A stretch of 37,145 nt of DNA from Candidatus Zixiibacteriota bacterium (lineage in GTDB: Bacteria; Zixibacteria; MSB-5A5; RBG-16-43-9): positions 1-37,145 of the forward strand of contig JALHSU010000097.1 of NCBI GenBank assembly GCA_022865345.1, in the 5' to 3' direction. This document shows, piece after piece, positions 23,637 through 31,057 of this stretch. A program made the translations under genes and the position numbers. The notes beneath the pieces were generated by a model. That model saw only the letters and a program-made list of their open reading frames with translations. It had not been told where the DNA came from and did not search any database. The first letter of the stretch is position 1, and each line of letters starts with the position of its first letter.

Positions 23637-24041
23637 ATGTATAACAAGAAACCCGGAATCATAGGACATTATTTCCATGAGATCAACCGGAACCCTAATA
23701 CCGGAACCTGGTCCTGGTTTTTGCACCGGATAGCTGGAGTGGTCTTATTTTTATATCTTTTCCCTCATTTCCTGGTTACCGGCTCATATTTTCTGACCGG
23801 CTCAACTGAAAAGTTCGACGCCTGGACAAAGGCAGTGCAGACACCCCTGTTCCATTTCCTGGAGATATTACTGATCTCAGCAGTGGCTTTTCATCTTTTG
23901 AACGGGTTGAGCATAACCATTGCGGATTTTTTCCTTATGACCCGAAAGCATAAAGCTATTCAGTGGGTATCCATAATCATCTTCATTGCGGTTATGGTTT
24001 TGACTGTGGTTATGTTCGTTCCCAGGGTTCTGGCAAAATAG
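23637..24041 (+). CDS. sdhC: Succinate dehydrogenase cytochrome b subunit (SdhC-like)
   Basis: 134 residues with three membrane helices (IAGVVLFLYLFPHFLVTGSYFL, FLEILLISAVAFHLLNGL, WVSIIIFIAVMVLTVVMFV). WSWFLHRIAGV and HLLNGLSITIADF match the SdhC pattern of quinone-site residues and haem-ligating histidine. It makes the membrane part of complex II with the preceding subunit. The start lies 1 nt after the previous stop, indicating translational coupling. A ribosome-binding AAAAGGAGAA for sdhA follows immediately after the stop. Confidence 0.85.
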   Translation: MYNKKPGIIGHYFHEINRNPNTGTWSWFLHRIAGVVLFLYLFPHFLVTGSYFLTGSTEKFDAWTKAVQTPLFHFLEILLISAVAFHLLNGLSITIADFFLMTRKHKAIQWVSIIIFIAVMVLTVVMFVPRVLAK

Positions 24042-24056
24042 AAAAGGAGAATAATA

Positions 24057-25757
24057 ATGATATTTCACGAAATATTGATAGTTGGAGGGGGGTTAGCCGG
24101 GATGAGAGCCGCAATCGAAGTTGCCAAGAAGGTCAAGGACGTGGCTATTGTCTCCAGGGTTCATCCGATGAGGTCACATTCAGGTGAGGCTCAGGGAGGG
24201 ATCAATGCGGCTTTAGCCAACGTGGAAGCTGGCAAGGATGATAATATTGACAAGCATGCCTTTGATACGGTCAAAGGGAGCGATTTTCTGGCTGACCAGG
24301 ATGCTTCCGAGTATCTGACCTATCAGGGACCTGAGACTATCTTTGAGATGGAGCACTGGGGATGTCCTTTCAGTAGAACCCCGGAAGGAAAGATAGCTCA
24401 GAGACCTTTTGGTGGCGCTGGTTATCCACGAACCTGTTATGCGACTGACAAGACCGGTTTATATCTTTTGCAAACTTTATTTGAACAGGCAATAAAGGCA
24501 AACATCAAAGTTTACGAGGAATGGGTCGTATTTGCCTTAGGTTCTGAAAACGGCACCTGTTATGGGGTCATCGCGTATGACCCGAATTCGGGAGAATTAG
24601 TCCCTATGGGTGCTAATGCGGTTATTTTCGGAACCGGAGGAATCGGAAGAATCTATGTTAACACTACTAATGCTTTGACCAATACCGGGCTGGCAATGGG
24701 TGCGCCTTTCTGGGCTGGTGTCCCTTTAAAAGATATGGAATTTGTCCAATTTCATCCCACCAGTTTAGCCCGCTCACATATTCTGATGACCGAAGGTTGC
24801 AGAGGCGAAGGTGGTTATCTGCTCAACAACAAGGGCGAAAGGTTCATGAAAAACTATGTCTCGGAAAAGGTGATGGAGTTAGGTCCAAGGGACATAGTTG
24901 CCAGATCAATCCAGACTGAGATCAACGAGGGCAGGGGATTCCCTGACGGCTCGATTCATCTGGATTTAAGGCACTTGGGTGCAGCTAAGATTATGGAAAG
25001 GCTTCCTGGAATAAGGGATATCTGCTTGAGCTTTATCGGAATAGACCCGATCTATGAGCCGATACCGATAACCCCTGGGACCCACTACAGCATGGGAGGA
25101 GTAGATACGGATATCGATGGTGCAACCAGAATGAAAGGGTTATATGCGGCTGGGGAATGCGCTTGTGTCAGCATGCATGGTGCTAACCGCCTGGGCGGAA
25201 ATTCACTGCTGGATACTATAGTTTACGGTGCCAGAGCTGGGAAAAAGGCTTCAGAATACGTGAAGGATAAGGAAAAAGGTCCAAAGACAAAAACCCTGGA
25301 AGAGGCTTTGAAAAAAGAGGAAAGCAAGATCGCCCAGTGGAAAAAAGGGACCGGTGAAGGGAACCCCTACAAGATAAAAAATGAGCTCTCTGAGGTGATG
25401 GTGGAAGGTTTTGGTATCTTCAGAAATGAGCAGGCAATGGCTAAGGGATTGGGCAAGATCAAAGAGTTGAAGGAAAAATCAAGAAAGCTCAGGCCCGCGT
25501 TTAACGGAAAAAGGTATAACTACGATATCATCGGGTTTTATGACATGAAGGGAAATTTAGACGTGGCTGAGGCGATTGCCACTGGCGCTTTGGCCCGCAA
25601 AGAGAGCCGGGGCTCCCATTTCAGAATCGATTTCAAGACCAGGGATGACCAGAACTGGCTCAAGCATACTTTAGCCTATTTCACCGAGACCGGGCCCAGA
25701 TTGGATTATTCCCCGGTCAAGATAACCAAGTATAAACCAGAAGAGAGGAAATACTAA
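24057..25757 (+). CDS. sdhA: Succinate dehydrogenase flavoprotein subunit
   Basis: 566 residues. It oxidises succinate to fumarate with covalently bound FAD on the cytoplasmic side. Key sites are the FAD dinucleotide fold GGGLAGMRAAIEVAKK, the HSGEAQGGINAAL segment with the histidine used for FAD attachment, FVQFHPTSL, the TEGCRGEGGYL loop, TPGTHYSMGGVDTD with substrate-binding residues, and HGANRLGGNSLLDT. All are intact. Fumarate reductase shares these motifs, but an anchor pair with haem histidines and the nearby fumarase favour a TCA role; reverse operation cannot be excluded. AGGAG lies upstream, and sdhB starts 1 nt after the stop. Confidence 0.95.
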   Translation: MIFHEILIVGGGLAGMRAAIEVAKKVKDVAIVSRVHPMRSHSGEAQGGINAALANVEAGKDDNIDKHAFDTVKGSDFLADQDASEYLTYQGPETIFEMEHWGCPFSRTPEGKIAQRPFGGAGYPRTCYATDKTGLYLLQTLFEQAIKANIKVYEEWVVFALGSENGTCYGVIAYDPNSGELVPMGANAVIFGTGGIGRIYVNTTNALTNTGLAMGAPFWAGVPLKDMEFVQFHPTSLARSHILMTEGCRGEGGYLLNNKGERFMKNYVSEKVMELGPRDIVARSIQTEINEGRGFPDGSIHLDLRHLGAAKIMERLPGIRDICLSFIGIDPIYEPIPITPGTHYSMGGVDTDIDGATRMKGLYAAGECACVSMHGANRLGGNSLLDTIVYGARAGKKASEYVKDKEKGPKTKTLEEALKKEESKIAQWKKGTGEGNPYKIKNELSEVMVEGFGIFRNEQAMAKGLGKIKELKEKSRKLRPAFNGKRYNYDIIGFYDMKGNLDVAEAIATGALARKESRGSHFRIDFKTRDDQNWLKHTLAYFTETGPRLDYSPVKITKYKPEERKY

Positions 25758-25758
25758 T

Positions 25759-26454
25759 ATGGTAGAATTCAATATCTTCAGGTATGACCCGGATAAAGGC
25801 GGTGAGCCTTATTTTCAGAAATACCAGTTTGAGCCGGAAAAAGGGATGACCATCCTGGAGGGTCTTATCTATATAAACGAAAATCTTGACCCGTCAGTGG
25901 CTTATCGCGCCTCCTGCCGAGAGGCAGTCTGCGGCTCCTGTGCGATGCATATAAATGATATGTATCGCTTAGCGTGCAAGACTCAGATCTCGGTGATGGG
26001 CTCCAAGATTACTTTAAGGCCATTGTCCCATCTCCCGATTCTGAAAGACTTAGTTGTGGATTTGAATCCTTTTTTTGATCACTTCAAAGAGATCAAGCCA
26101 TATTTTATTCCTAAGGAGACTCCGCCCCAGAAGGAGTATATCCAGACCATTGCGCAGAGGAAAAAGATCGATGCCTGGCTGGATTGTATCTTATGCGGTG
26201 CCTGTTATGGCTCCTGCCCTGTCGCGGGGAAGGACGAAAACTATTTGGGACCTCATGCCCTGCTTAAGGCCTTGAGATTTGTGGACGATTCCAGGGACGG
26301 TGGCGCAAAAGAAAGGATTGCCATAGTTGCCAGGGACAACGGAATCTTCAGATGCCATACGGTGTTCAACTGTCAGAAGGTCTGCCCCAAGGATTTAGAC
26401 CCAAGCGGCGCCATCGCCAGGTTGAAGATGAAGACCGTGTTTAAAAAGTATTAA
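25759..26454 (+). CDS. sdhB: Succinate dehydrogenase iron-sulfur subunit
   Basis: 231 residues. It carries electrons from FAD to quinone through three clusters. The N-terminal ferredoxin fold binds [2Fe-2S] through CREAVCGSC and the later cysteine in RLACK. The C-terminal domain binds [4Fe-4S] through CILCGACYGSCP and [3Fe-4S] through CHTVFNCQKVCPKDLDP. All expected cysteines are present. It is the last gene of the operon; two strong hairpins follow (26474-26497 and 26524-26543). Confidence 0.95.
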   Translation: MVEFNIFRYDPDKGGEPYFQKYQFEPEKGMTILEGLIYINENLDPSVAYRASCREAVCGSCAMHINDMYRLACKTQISVMGSKITLRPLSHLPILKDLVVDLNPFFDHFKEIKPYFIPKETPPQKEYIQTIAQRKKIDAWLDCILCGACYGSCPVAGKDENYLGPHALLKALRFVDDSRDGGAKERIAIVARDNGIFRCHTVFNCQKVCPKDLDPSGAIARLKMKTVFKKY

Positions 26455-26473
26455 AGAAGATTCGTTCCTGTGG

Positions 26474-26543
26474 CCGTTGGGTCCCCCGACCCAACGGTCA
26501 ATTATAGACTGTTACCGATAACCCCGCCTTGAGGGCAAGGCGG
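26474..26543 (+). terminator. Two hairpins after the sdh operon, possible terminators
   Basis: CCGTTGGGTC-CCCC-GACCCAACGG (26474-26497) and CCGCCTTG-AGGG-CAAGGCGG (26524-26543) are both perfect. Neither has a long T-tract, so they may equally be members of the dispersed palindrome set that happen to follow sdhB. Confidence 0.4.
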
Positions 26544-26576
26544 TTATACCGATAAGAATTGAAGAGGAATTTGAAG

Positions 26577-26912
26577 ATGGCCGACCTGACCATAGAGATC
26601 CGGGCCCGCGGGCCAAACGAGACGCAGTACATCAACTTGGGCAACCAGCTTAAGGACGAGCTTGCGAAACAAGGCATTACGGTTCAGGTACCTATTCTCT
26701 TCTCTGAACCACTCACGACCACCGTGCTCGTCGCGATCGGAGCCGGAATTAGCGTACACATCCTGTCCAAGGTGATCGATCGTCTCCTTGGTCTCCGGGC
26801 GAAGGAAACAGGAAATAAGACGGAGATATCAGTGCATGTCGAGATCAGGAACAAAACCTACCTTCTTCCCGAAGATCAAGACAGATTGTTGGAGGAATAC
26901 TCTGAGGAATAA
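26577..26912 (+). CDS. Small single-pass membrane protein, resembles EACC1-type effector-associated proteins
   Basis: 111 residues from the ATG at 26577, which has AGAGGAA upstream; upstream TTG starts are less likely. A beta-rich N-terminus (MADLTIEIRARGP) leads to a hydrophobic helix (TTTVLVAIGAGISVHILSKVI), a basic patch, then strand KTEISVHVEIRNKTYLL and an acidic helix. This order resembles the effector-associated constant component EACC1, a small protein found next to conflict-system effectors. The likeness is by overall pattern only and no effector gene is adjacent, so treat it as a lead. The gene is visibly GC-richer than its neighbours, suggesting transfer. Confidence 0.6.
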   Translation: MADLTIEIRARGPNETQYINLGNQLKDELAKQGITVQVPILFSEPLTTTVLVAIGAGISVHILSKVIDRLLGLRAKETGNKTEISVHVEIRNKTYLLPEDQDRLLEEYSEE

Positions 26913-26937
26913 ACCTTCAACCGCTGGCTTCAGAGTT

Positions 26938-26970
26938 AGTAGGTTAGGAGCACAGAACTCCTGACCTACT
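26938..26970. repeat. Palindromic repeat flanking the GT14-like gene, left copy
   Basis: Arms AGTAGGTTAGGAG (26938-26950) and CTCCTGACCTACT (26958-26970) pair with one wobble. A second copy at 28091-28125 closes the other side of the GT14-like gene. Confidence 0.85.
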
Positions 26971-27047
26971 GATGCTGTTCCTACAAAAAATGGGAATACT
27001 CACATTGCCCACAAGGTGGGGATTACCTGTTTCTACATTTTCCTATA

Positions 27048-27071
27048 CATCGGCATTAGGAAATGCCGATG
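27048..27071. repeat. Palindrome CATCGGCATT/AATGCCGATG
   Basis: Perfect 10-bp arms flank AGGA. It is part of the stem-loop array upstream of the GT14-like gene. Confidence 0.85.
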
Positions 27072-27086
27072 CCAACAGACTAAAGA

Positions 27087-27112
27087 GCTTCGGCAATTCC
27101 TATTGCTGAAGC
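27087..27112. repeat. Palindrome GCTTCGGCAA/TTGCTGAAGC
   Basis: 10-bp arms with a single G-U pair flank TTCCTA. It lies 22 bp before the compound element at 27135. Confidence 0.8.
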
Positions 27113-27134
27113 ATCAAAAGAGATACAACTTATA

Positions 27135-27236
27135 GTATCTTCTCAATAACTGGGGGGACAGTTGCCCGTAGCCTCGGTTTTCACGAGTGAAAGAGGCTGT
27201 GCAGAGTTAGTTTCCCGCGAATTATTGAGAAGATAC
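27135..27236 (+). ncRNA. Candidate structured RNA or MITE, 102 nt with closing stem and two hairpins
   Basis: Perfect 15-nt terminal arms GTATCTTCTCAATAA (27135-27149) and TTATTGAGAAGATAC (27222-27236) would close a multibranch structure. Inside are AACTG-GGGGGA-CAGTT (27148-27163, sharing two bases with the closing stem) and a bulged hairpin: GCCTC, bulge GGT, TTTCA, loop CGAG, TGAAA, GAGGC (27171-27197). It ends 24 nt before the GT14-like start codon, a position suited to a cis-regulatory leader. A non-autonomous insertion is the main alternative; no target-site duplication is evident. It matches no known riboswitch I can name. Confidence 0.4.
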
Positions 27237-27260
27237 AGATCATAGGAGATTGTTAAGGAC

Positions 27261-28118
27261 ATGATCGCATACTTCATCTTGGTGCATCGGTATCCCGGCC
27301 AGTTCAAAAGACTCTTTAGGGCAATTTTCCATCCCGCCAACTACTACTTGGTACATGTGGACAAGAGGTCAGGCCTTGGATTACAGACGGAGATACAAGA
27401 TTTCTTGTCAAGCTTTGCCAACAACGCATCCTTGCTGAAAAGCCAAAGCATTCTTTGGGGGGGATACAGCATGGTAGATGCTGAATTGCGAGGCATCGAG
27501 GAGTTATTGAAGATCAGCTCGGAATGGGAATTTTTCATAAACCTTAGCGCACAGGATTTCCCCCTCAAGTCGCAGACGCACATCCAAGACTTCCTTAGCC
27601 GCAATATAGGAAAGGATTTCATCAAGGTGGCTAACCAGAGAAAGATACGCCCTGATACACTATCTCGAATCGAGAACTACTGTATCGAGTTTAGCAAGAG
27701 GATACTACGCACTCCTATCAAGCGACCGTATCTTCGAGGCGTGACTCCTTATATCGGAAATCAGTGGATGATCTTGAGCCGGAAGTTCTGTGAATATATG
27801 TGCTACAGCCCTGAGGTCAAAAGGTTCAAGAGATTCTATCGGCACACCTTTATACCTGATGAAGGATTCTTTCAGACGGTAATAATGAATACTAACTACG
27901 AGGCAACTATCGTGAACGACGATAAAAGGACAATTGTGTGGGTGCCGGCAGGTACAATAAAGTTACGTCCGAGAGACTTCACATCCAAAGACTCCGAATT
28001 CTTGCTGGCAAGTCAAGGCTTGTTTGCCCGCAAATTCGACGGAACCGTTGATGCAGGAATCTTGAGTATATTAGAGTCGAATCTACGTAGTAGTAGGTCA
28101 GGAGCACGGGGCTTCTGA
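27261..28118 (+). CDS. GT14-like glycosyltransferase (core-2/I-branching family)
   Basis: 285 residues. MIAYFILVHRYPGQFKRLFRAI and YYLVHVDKRSG open the protein as in branching beta-1,6-N-acetylglucosaminyltransferases and xylosyltransferases (Branch family). Further blocks are WGGYSMVDAELRGIEELL, FFINLSAQDFPLKSQTHI, GNQWMILSRKFCEYM and FIPDEGFFQTVIMNT. In bacteria such enzymes decorate surface polysaccharides. The last residues (SRSGARGF and the stop) are encoded inside a palindromic repeat (28091-28125), so the natural C-terminus was probably replaced. The start has AAGGAC upstream, and a structured element lies before that. It is apart from the other glycosyltransferases. Confidence 0.82.
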   Translation: MIAYFILVHRYPGQFKRLFRAIFHPANYYLVHVDKRSGLGLQTEIQDFLSSFANNASLLKSQSILWGGYSMVDAELRGIEELLKISSEWEFFINLSAQDFPLKSQTHIQDFLSRNIGKDFIKVANQRKIRPDTLSRIENYCIEFSKRILRTPIKRPYLRGVTPYIGNQWMILSRKFCEYMCYSPEVKRFKRFYRHTFIPDEGFFQTVIMNTNYEATIVNDDKRTIVWVPAGTIKLRPRDFTSKDSEFLLASQGLFARKFDGTVDAGILSILESNLRSSRSGARGF

Positions 28119-28125
28119 CCTACTA
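28091..28125. repeat. Palindromic repeat, right copy, containing the GT14-like stop codon
   Basis: Perfect arms TAGTAGGTCAG (28091-28101) and CTGACCTACTA (28115-28125). The TGA stop of the glycosyltransferase (28116-28118) lies within the right arm. Confidence 0.9.
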
Positions 28126-28174
28126 TTTTGTATTTCAGCTAATTGTTACGAGTTACCCGCAACAAGTTTTATCC

Positions 28175-28732
28175 CTAAGCTCTCTGGTATTTTTTTACTC
28201 CTTCCTGATAAAGGTTACCTCCGTGACAATCCTGAACCACGATTGCGGGAAAATCTTTTACCTTGTACTTGCGAATCGCCTCAGCCCCTAACTCTTCCCA
28301 GGCAACCAGATCATTGGAAATGACAGATTTGGCAATCAGAGCTGCAGCACCGCCTACTGCGGCAAAATAGACCCCTTTATATTTTTTCAGAGCCTCTGAT
28401 ACAGCAGCCCCCATCTCTCCCTTGCCGATCATCCCTTTTGAGCCGGCCTGGAGAATTCTGGGAGCATATTTGTTCATCCTGCCAGAGGTTGTTGGTCCGG
28501 CAGAGCCGATGACCTTACCTGGCCGGGCAGGGGAAGGTCCGACATAGTAAATCAATTGTCCTTTGAGATCGAAGGGCAACTTCTCGCCCCGGTCTAACAT
28601 CTCCACCATTCTCTTATGAGCAGCATCCCTGGCTGTATACAGTTCACCGGTGATCAAAACATTATCTCCCGCATTTAAACTCTCGACCACCTGGTCAGTC
28701 AGAGGGGTAGTGATTCTTTTAGGTTCCGGCAT
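28175..28732 (-). CDS. Fumarate hydratase class I, beta subunit
   Basis: 185 residues, equivalent to the C-terminal domain of class I fumarases and of L(+)-tartrate dehydratase beta. Landmarks are ITTPLTDQVVESLNAGDNVL, TGELYTARDAAHKRM, YYVGPSPARPGKVIGSAGPTT, GRMNKYAPRILQAG, MIGKGEM and AAVGGAAALIAKS. With the alpha subunit upstream it hydrates fumarate to malate. Separate subunits are typical of thermophilic, archaeal and many anaerobic lineages, whereas E. coli FumA is fused. A GGAGGT ribosome-binding site precedes the ATG. It is 31 nt downstream of the alpha gene. Confidence 0.93.
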   Translation of the reverse strand: MPEPKRITTPLTDQVVESLNAGDNVLITGELYTARDAAHKRMVEMLDRGEKLPFDLKGQLIYYVGPSPARPGKVIGSAGPTTSGRMNKYAPRILQAGSKGMIGKGEMGAAVSEALKKYKGVYFAAVGGAAALIAKSVISNDLVAWEELGAEAIRKYKVKDFPAIVVQDCHGGNLYQEGVKKYQRA

Positions 28733-28763
28733 TTTTTACCTCCAGTTTTTATCATTTTATTTT

Positions 28764-29606
28764 TTAGATAACAGCCTCTTTATGTCTTGCTGCATGACAC
28801 TGGATATTGACCGCGGCTGGGAAAGAGGCTATGTGGCAGGGATAGGTCTCTACGTGAACGTCCAGAGCAGTCACTCTCCCCCCAAAACCCTGAGGGCCTA
28901 TCCCTAACTTGTTTACCTTCTCCAGTAATTCCTCTTCTAATTTGGCATAAAAAGGATTCGGATTCCTTTCACCCACTTCCCTCAATAGGGCTCTTTTAGC
29001 CATCTCAGCGCATTTCTCGAAGGTCCCGCCGATTCCCACTCCGACGATTATCGGCGGGCAGGGATTGGAGCCTGATCTTCTGACCATATCGATGACGAAC
29101 TCCTTTACCCCCTCTACACCATCCGAGGGTTTCATCATCTTGACTTCGGACATATTCTCGCTTCCGCCGCCCTTGGGAGCAACTGTTATCTTCAGCTTAT
29201 CACCCTTGACCACGTTCATATGTATGACCGCAGGGGTGTTATCTCCGGTGTTCTTTCTTTCAATGGGGTCTCCTAAAATGGATTTCCTCAAATATCCTTC
29301 CTTATATCCCTGCCTGACCCCTTCATTGATTGCGTCAAACAGGTTACCATCCTTGACAAATACCTGATCCCCCATATCCACGAAGACCACTGCAAACCCG
29401 GTATCCTGGCACAAGGGGAATTCCCCCTGCTTGGCTATCTGCACGTTCTCTATAATCTGGTTTAAAGTCTCCTTTGAAGTCGGGGACTCCTCTTTCTGGT
29501 ATGCTTCCTTCAAAGCCTTCTCCACATCTTCGCCTAAATTGTAGTTGGCATCAATGCAGAGATCTTTAACCTTACTTATGATGTCCTTTACTGAGATCTC
29601 TCTCAT
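28764..29606 (-). CDS. Fumarate hydratase class I, alpha subunit
   Basis: 280 residues. This subunit holds the oxygen-sensitive [4Fe-4S] cluster that binds substrate; the cysteine contexts are FPLCQDTGFAVVF, SNPCPPIIVGVGIGG and NIQCHAARHKE. The phosphate- and substrate-binding block KGGGSENMSEVKMMKPSDG is intact. Tartrate dehydratase alpha is the main alternative, but the succinate dehydrogenase operon about 2 kb away favours fumarase. AGGAGG lies upstream of the ATG at 29606. The ElbB-like gene upstream on the same strand ends 29 nt before it, so the three may form one transcript. Confidence 0.93.
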   Translation of the reverse strand: MREISVKDIISKVKDLCIDANYNLGEDVEKALKEAYQKEESPTSKETLNQIIENVQIAKQGEFPLCQDTGFAVVFVDMGDQVFVKDGNLFDAINEGVRQGYKEGYLRKSILGDPIERKNTGDNTPAVIHMNVVKGDKLKITVAPKGGGSENMSEVKMMKPSDGVEGVKEFVIDMVRRSGSNPCPPIIVGVGIGGTFEKCAEMAKRALLREVGERNPNPFYAKLEEELLEKVNKLGIGPQGFGGRVTALDVHVETYPCHIASFPAAVNIQCHAARHKEAVI

Positions 29607-29635
29607 AAATCCTCCTTTTCCGCCTGAGGCGGGGA

Positions 29636-30298
29636 CTATTTGGTTAACTCTAATATCCCATCGATTAAATTATTCAAACCTTCGCCAAGGTCAGTAATGT
29701 TTGCCTTTATCTGGGAGCCAGGCGTAGTTACCAGCCGGTTCTCAGAATCTATTATCGCTTCAGAAGCCTTGGTTATCACGTGATTGACCCCCATTTTCTC
29801 AAGCTGGCTGGATAGTTCCGGGTCGTTACCTGAAGTTAAGGTCAGGGGAGAATCAACTAGGTCCTTCAAACAGGAAGCGAGCACCACAGAAGCCACTCCA
29901 CATGCGGCAATCGGCTTTTTACGCCGGTAAATCTCCCGGATGAATTTTTTCAATTCTGGATCGACTTTTAAGATTGGATTTTTCTCCTCCGATTGGGTAA
30001 AATTCTTCAGTATCCCTTCACCGCCTGTCAGTATCAAGGCAGAAAGGGTATCCGAGCCGGTTTCTTTTAGCTCTTTCAGATTTCCACGAACCAGCATAGC
30101 AGTCTTTGAAAAGAAGTCTTGATGGGGCAAAGAGGTCTTCTCACTGCTTGAGTTTTTCTGGGAATTAATGGGCGGAGAAGAAAAGAAAACAGTTTTTATC
30201 TTTCTTTGTTCCAGAAAATAATACAGCAGCACCGCCTCCCAGATGTCAGTGCCATCCTGATAGCCGCAGCCGCTCAAAAAGATGCCGATCGGTTTCAT
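29636..30298 (-). CDS. ElbB/DJ-1-like class I glutamine-amidotransferase-fold protein
   Basis: About 220 residues from ATG 30298. The N-terminus MKPIGIFLSGCGYQDGTDIWEA resembles ElbB (isoprenoid biosynthesis protein with glyoxalase activity) and the DJ-1/PfpI fold; LILTGGEG and KKPIAACGVASVVLA supply the expected nucleophile-elbow cysteine. Other ElbB blocks are weak, so only the superfamily is secure. A longer frame up to 30367 starts in a palindromic repeat (30358-30378) and is unlikely to be native. The chosen ATG lacks a clear ribosome-binding site, so the start is uncertain. It precedes the fumarase genes in the same direction. Confidence 0.68.
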   Translation of the reverse strand: MKPIGIFLSGCGYQDGTDIWEAVLLYYFLEQRKIKTVFFSSPPINSQKNSSSEKTSLPHQDFFSKTAMLVRGNLKELKETGSDTLSALILTGGEGILKNFTQSEEKNPILKVDPELKKFIREIYRRKKPIAACGVASVVLASCLKDLVDSPLTLTSGNDPELSSQLEKMGVNHVITKASEAIIDSENRLVTTPGSQIKANITDLGEGLNNLIDGILELTK

Positions 30299-30357
30299 CG
30301 AAGGAAAAGTTAAAATTTTAAAGAGCAGTTTTTTCTCTGGTAACCCGGACTCTATAC

Positions 30358-30482
30358 GGGCGACCACGCGGGTCGCCCCTACGTGATGCTCTCTGTTGGT
30401 CTCCTGACCAACAGAAACCTGTTTTTTCTGTAAGGCAAACCTTTAGGTTTGCGTCTTTTCTTTGCTCCGCCTTCAGCGGAGC
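30358..30482. repeat. Array of four unrelated palindromes
   Basis: GGGCGACC/GGTCGCCC (30358-30378), TGTTGGTC-TCCT-GACCAACA (30394-30413), GCAAACC-TTTA-GGTTTGC (30435-30452) and GCTCCGC-CTTCA-GCGGAGC (30464-30482). They have different stem sequences but the same size and lie 15-22 bp apart between rpmA and the ElbB-like gene. Confidence 0.85.
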
Positions 30483-30537
30483 CCTACGAAATATAAACCA
30501 AACCTTGTGAAATATTTATCAAGAAAGGACAAAAATT

Positions 30538-30789
30538 TTAAGCGTAAACGCTAACTGTTTTCCTCTCCCTTCCCTTATTCTCGAATTTAACCAGCCCTGT
30601 AATCCTGGCAAAAAGAGTATCATCCTTACCCATACCCACATTTAGTCCCGGATGGATTTTAGTCCCTCTCTGCCGGACTAAAATAGAGCCAGCCAAGACC
30701 TTTTCTCCAGAGAATTTTTTAACACCTAATCTCTGACCATGTGAATCCCTTCCGTTTCTGGAACTACCTACACCTTTCTTATGCGCCAT
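30538..30789 (-). CDS. rpmA: 50S ribosomal protein L27
   Basis: 83 residues, full length. L27 sits near the peptidyl-transferase centre, where its N-terminal tail contacts tRNA. The start [26 protein letters not shown] and the [17 protein letters not shown] block are diagnostic. No Firmicutes-type cleavable N-terminal extension is present. AAGGAGG precedes the ATG. The usual partner rplU (L21) is not upstream; that space holds repeats and then the end of clpC on the same strand. Its promoter must lie within the 268-bp gap. Confidence 0.97.
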   Translation of the reverse strand: MAHKKGVGSSRNGRDSHGQRLGVKKFSGEKVLAGSILVRQRGTKIHPGLNVGMGKDDTLFARITGLVKFENKGRERKTVSVYA

Positions 30790-30983
30790 TACAAAAACCT
30801 CCTTCTTAAGCTAAAAGAACTCAATAACATCTGTGCATAACCCGTTTTGCAGGGCTGTCCCGCATACTGCGGGATGCCTATGTAAGCACAGCGAATTAGT
30901 CTCTCGTAGGTCTGGCACCCATGCCCGACCAAAATGCTCTACTTTTTCAGAGACCTTAAAAATTCAAAACATATCAAAATTTA

Positions 30984-31014
30984 AACCCAATTCTCTAATA
31001 CGGAGACTTGGGTT
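30984..31014 (-). terminator. Probable clpC terminator hairpin
   Basis: Read on the minus strand, AACCCAA and TTGGGTT (31008-31014 with 30984-30990) pair, extended by TCTC/GAGA inside. The run TTTAAATTTT follows the stem. It lies 44 nt past the clpC stop, so termination there is reasonable; a leader hairpin of rpmA is the alternative. Confidence 0.45.
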
Positions 31015-31057
31015 CAAAAGTTAATAAACTTTTCCCTTTTTGGCAAGGGAAATCTGG

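Larger units (their letters stand above)
26913..27260. other. 348-bp gene-free region filled with stem-loops
   Basis: It contains palindromes at 26938-26970, 27048-27071 and 27087-27112, and the 102-bp compound element at 27135-27236. No open frame of note is supported. The downstream GT14-like start lies 24 nt after the compound element. Confidence 0.75.

Noticed and set aside
26913-27260. CRISPR array or tRNA cluster
   Set aside because: The stem-loops have different sequences and spacing, so no repeat-spacer pattern exists; no cloverleaf or CCA-end pattern could be drawn.
27143-27340. Minus-strand open frame of 65 codons
   Set aside because: It is antisense to the structured element and to the start of the GT14-like gene, with no features of its own.
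30299-30367. N-terminal extension of the ElbB-like protein
   Set aside because: The GTG start and first codons are inside a GC-rich palindromic repeat (30358-30378), and the extension does not resemble the family.
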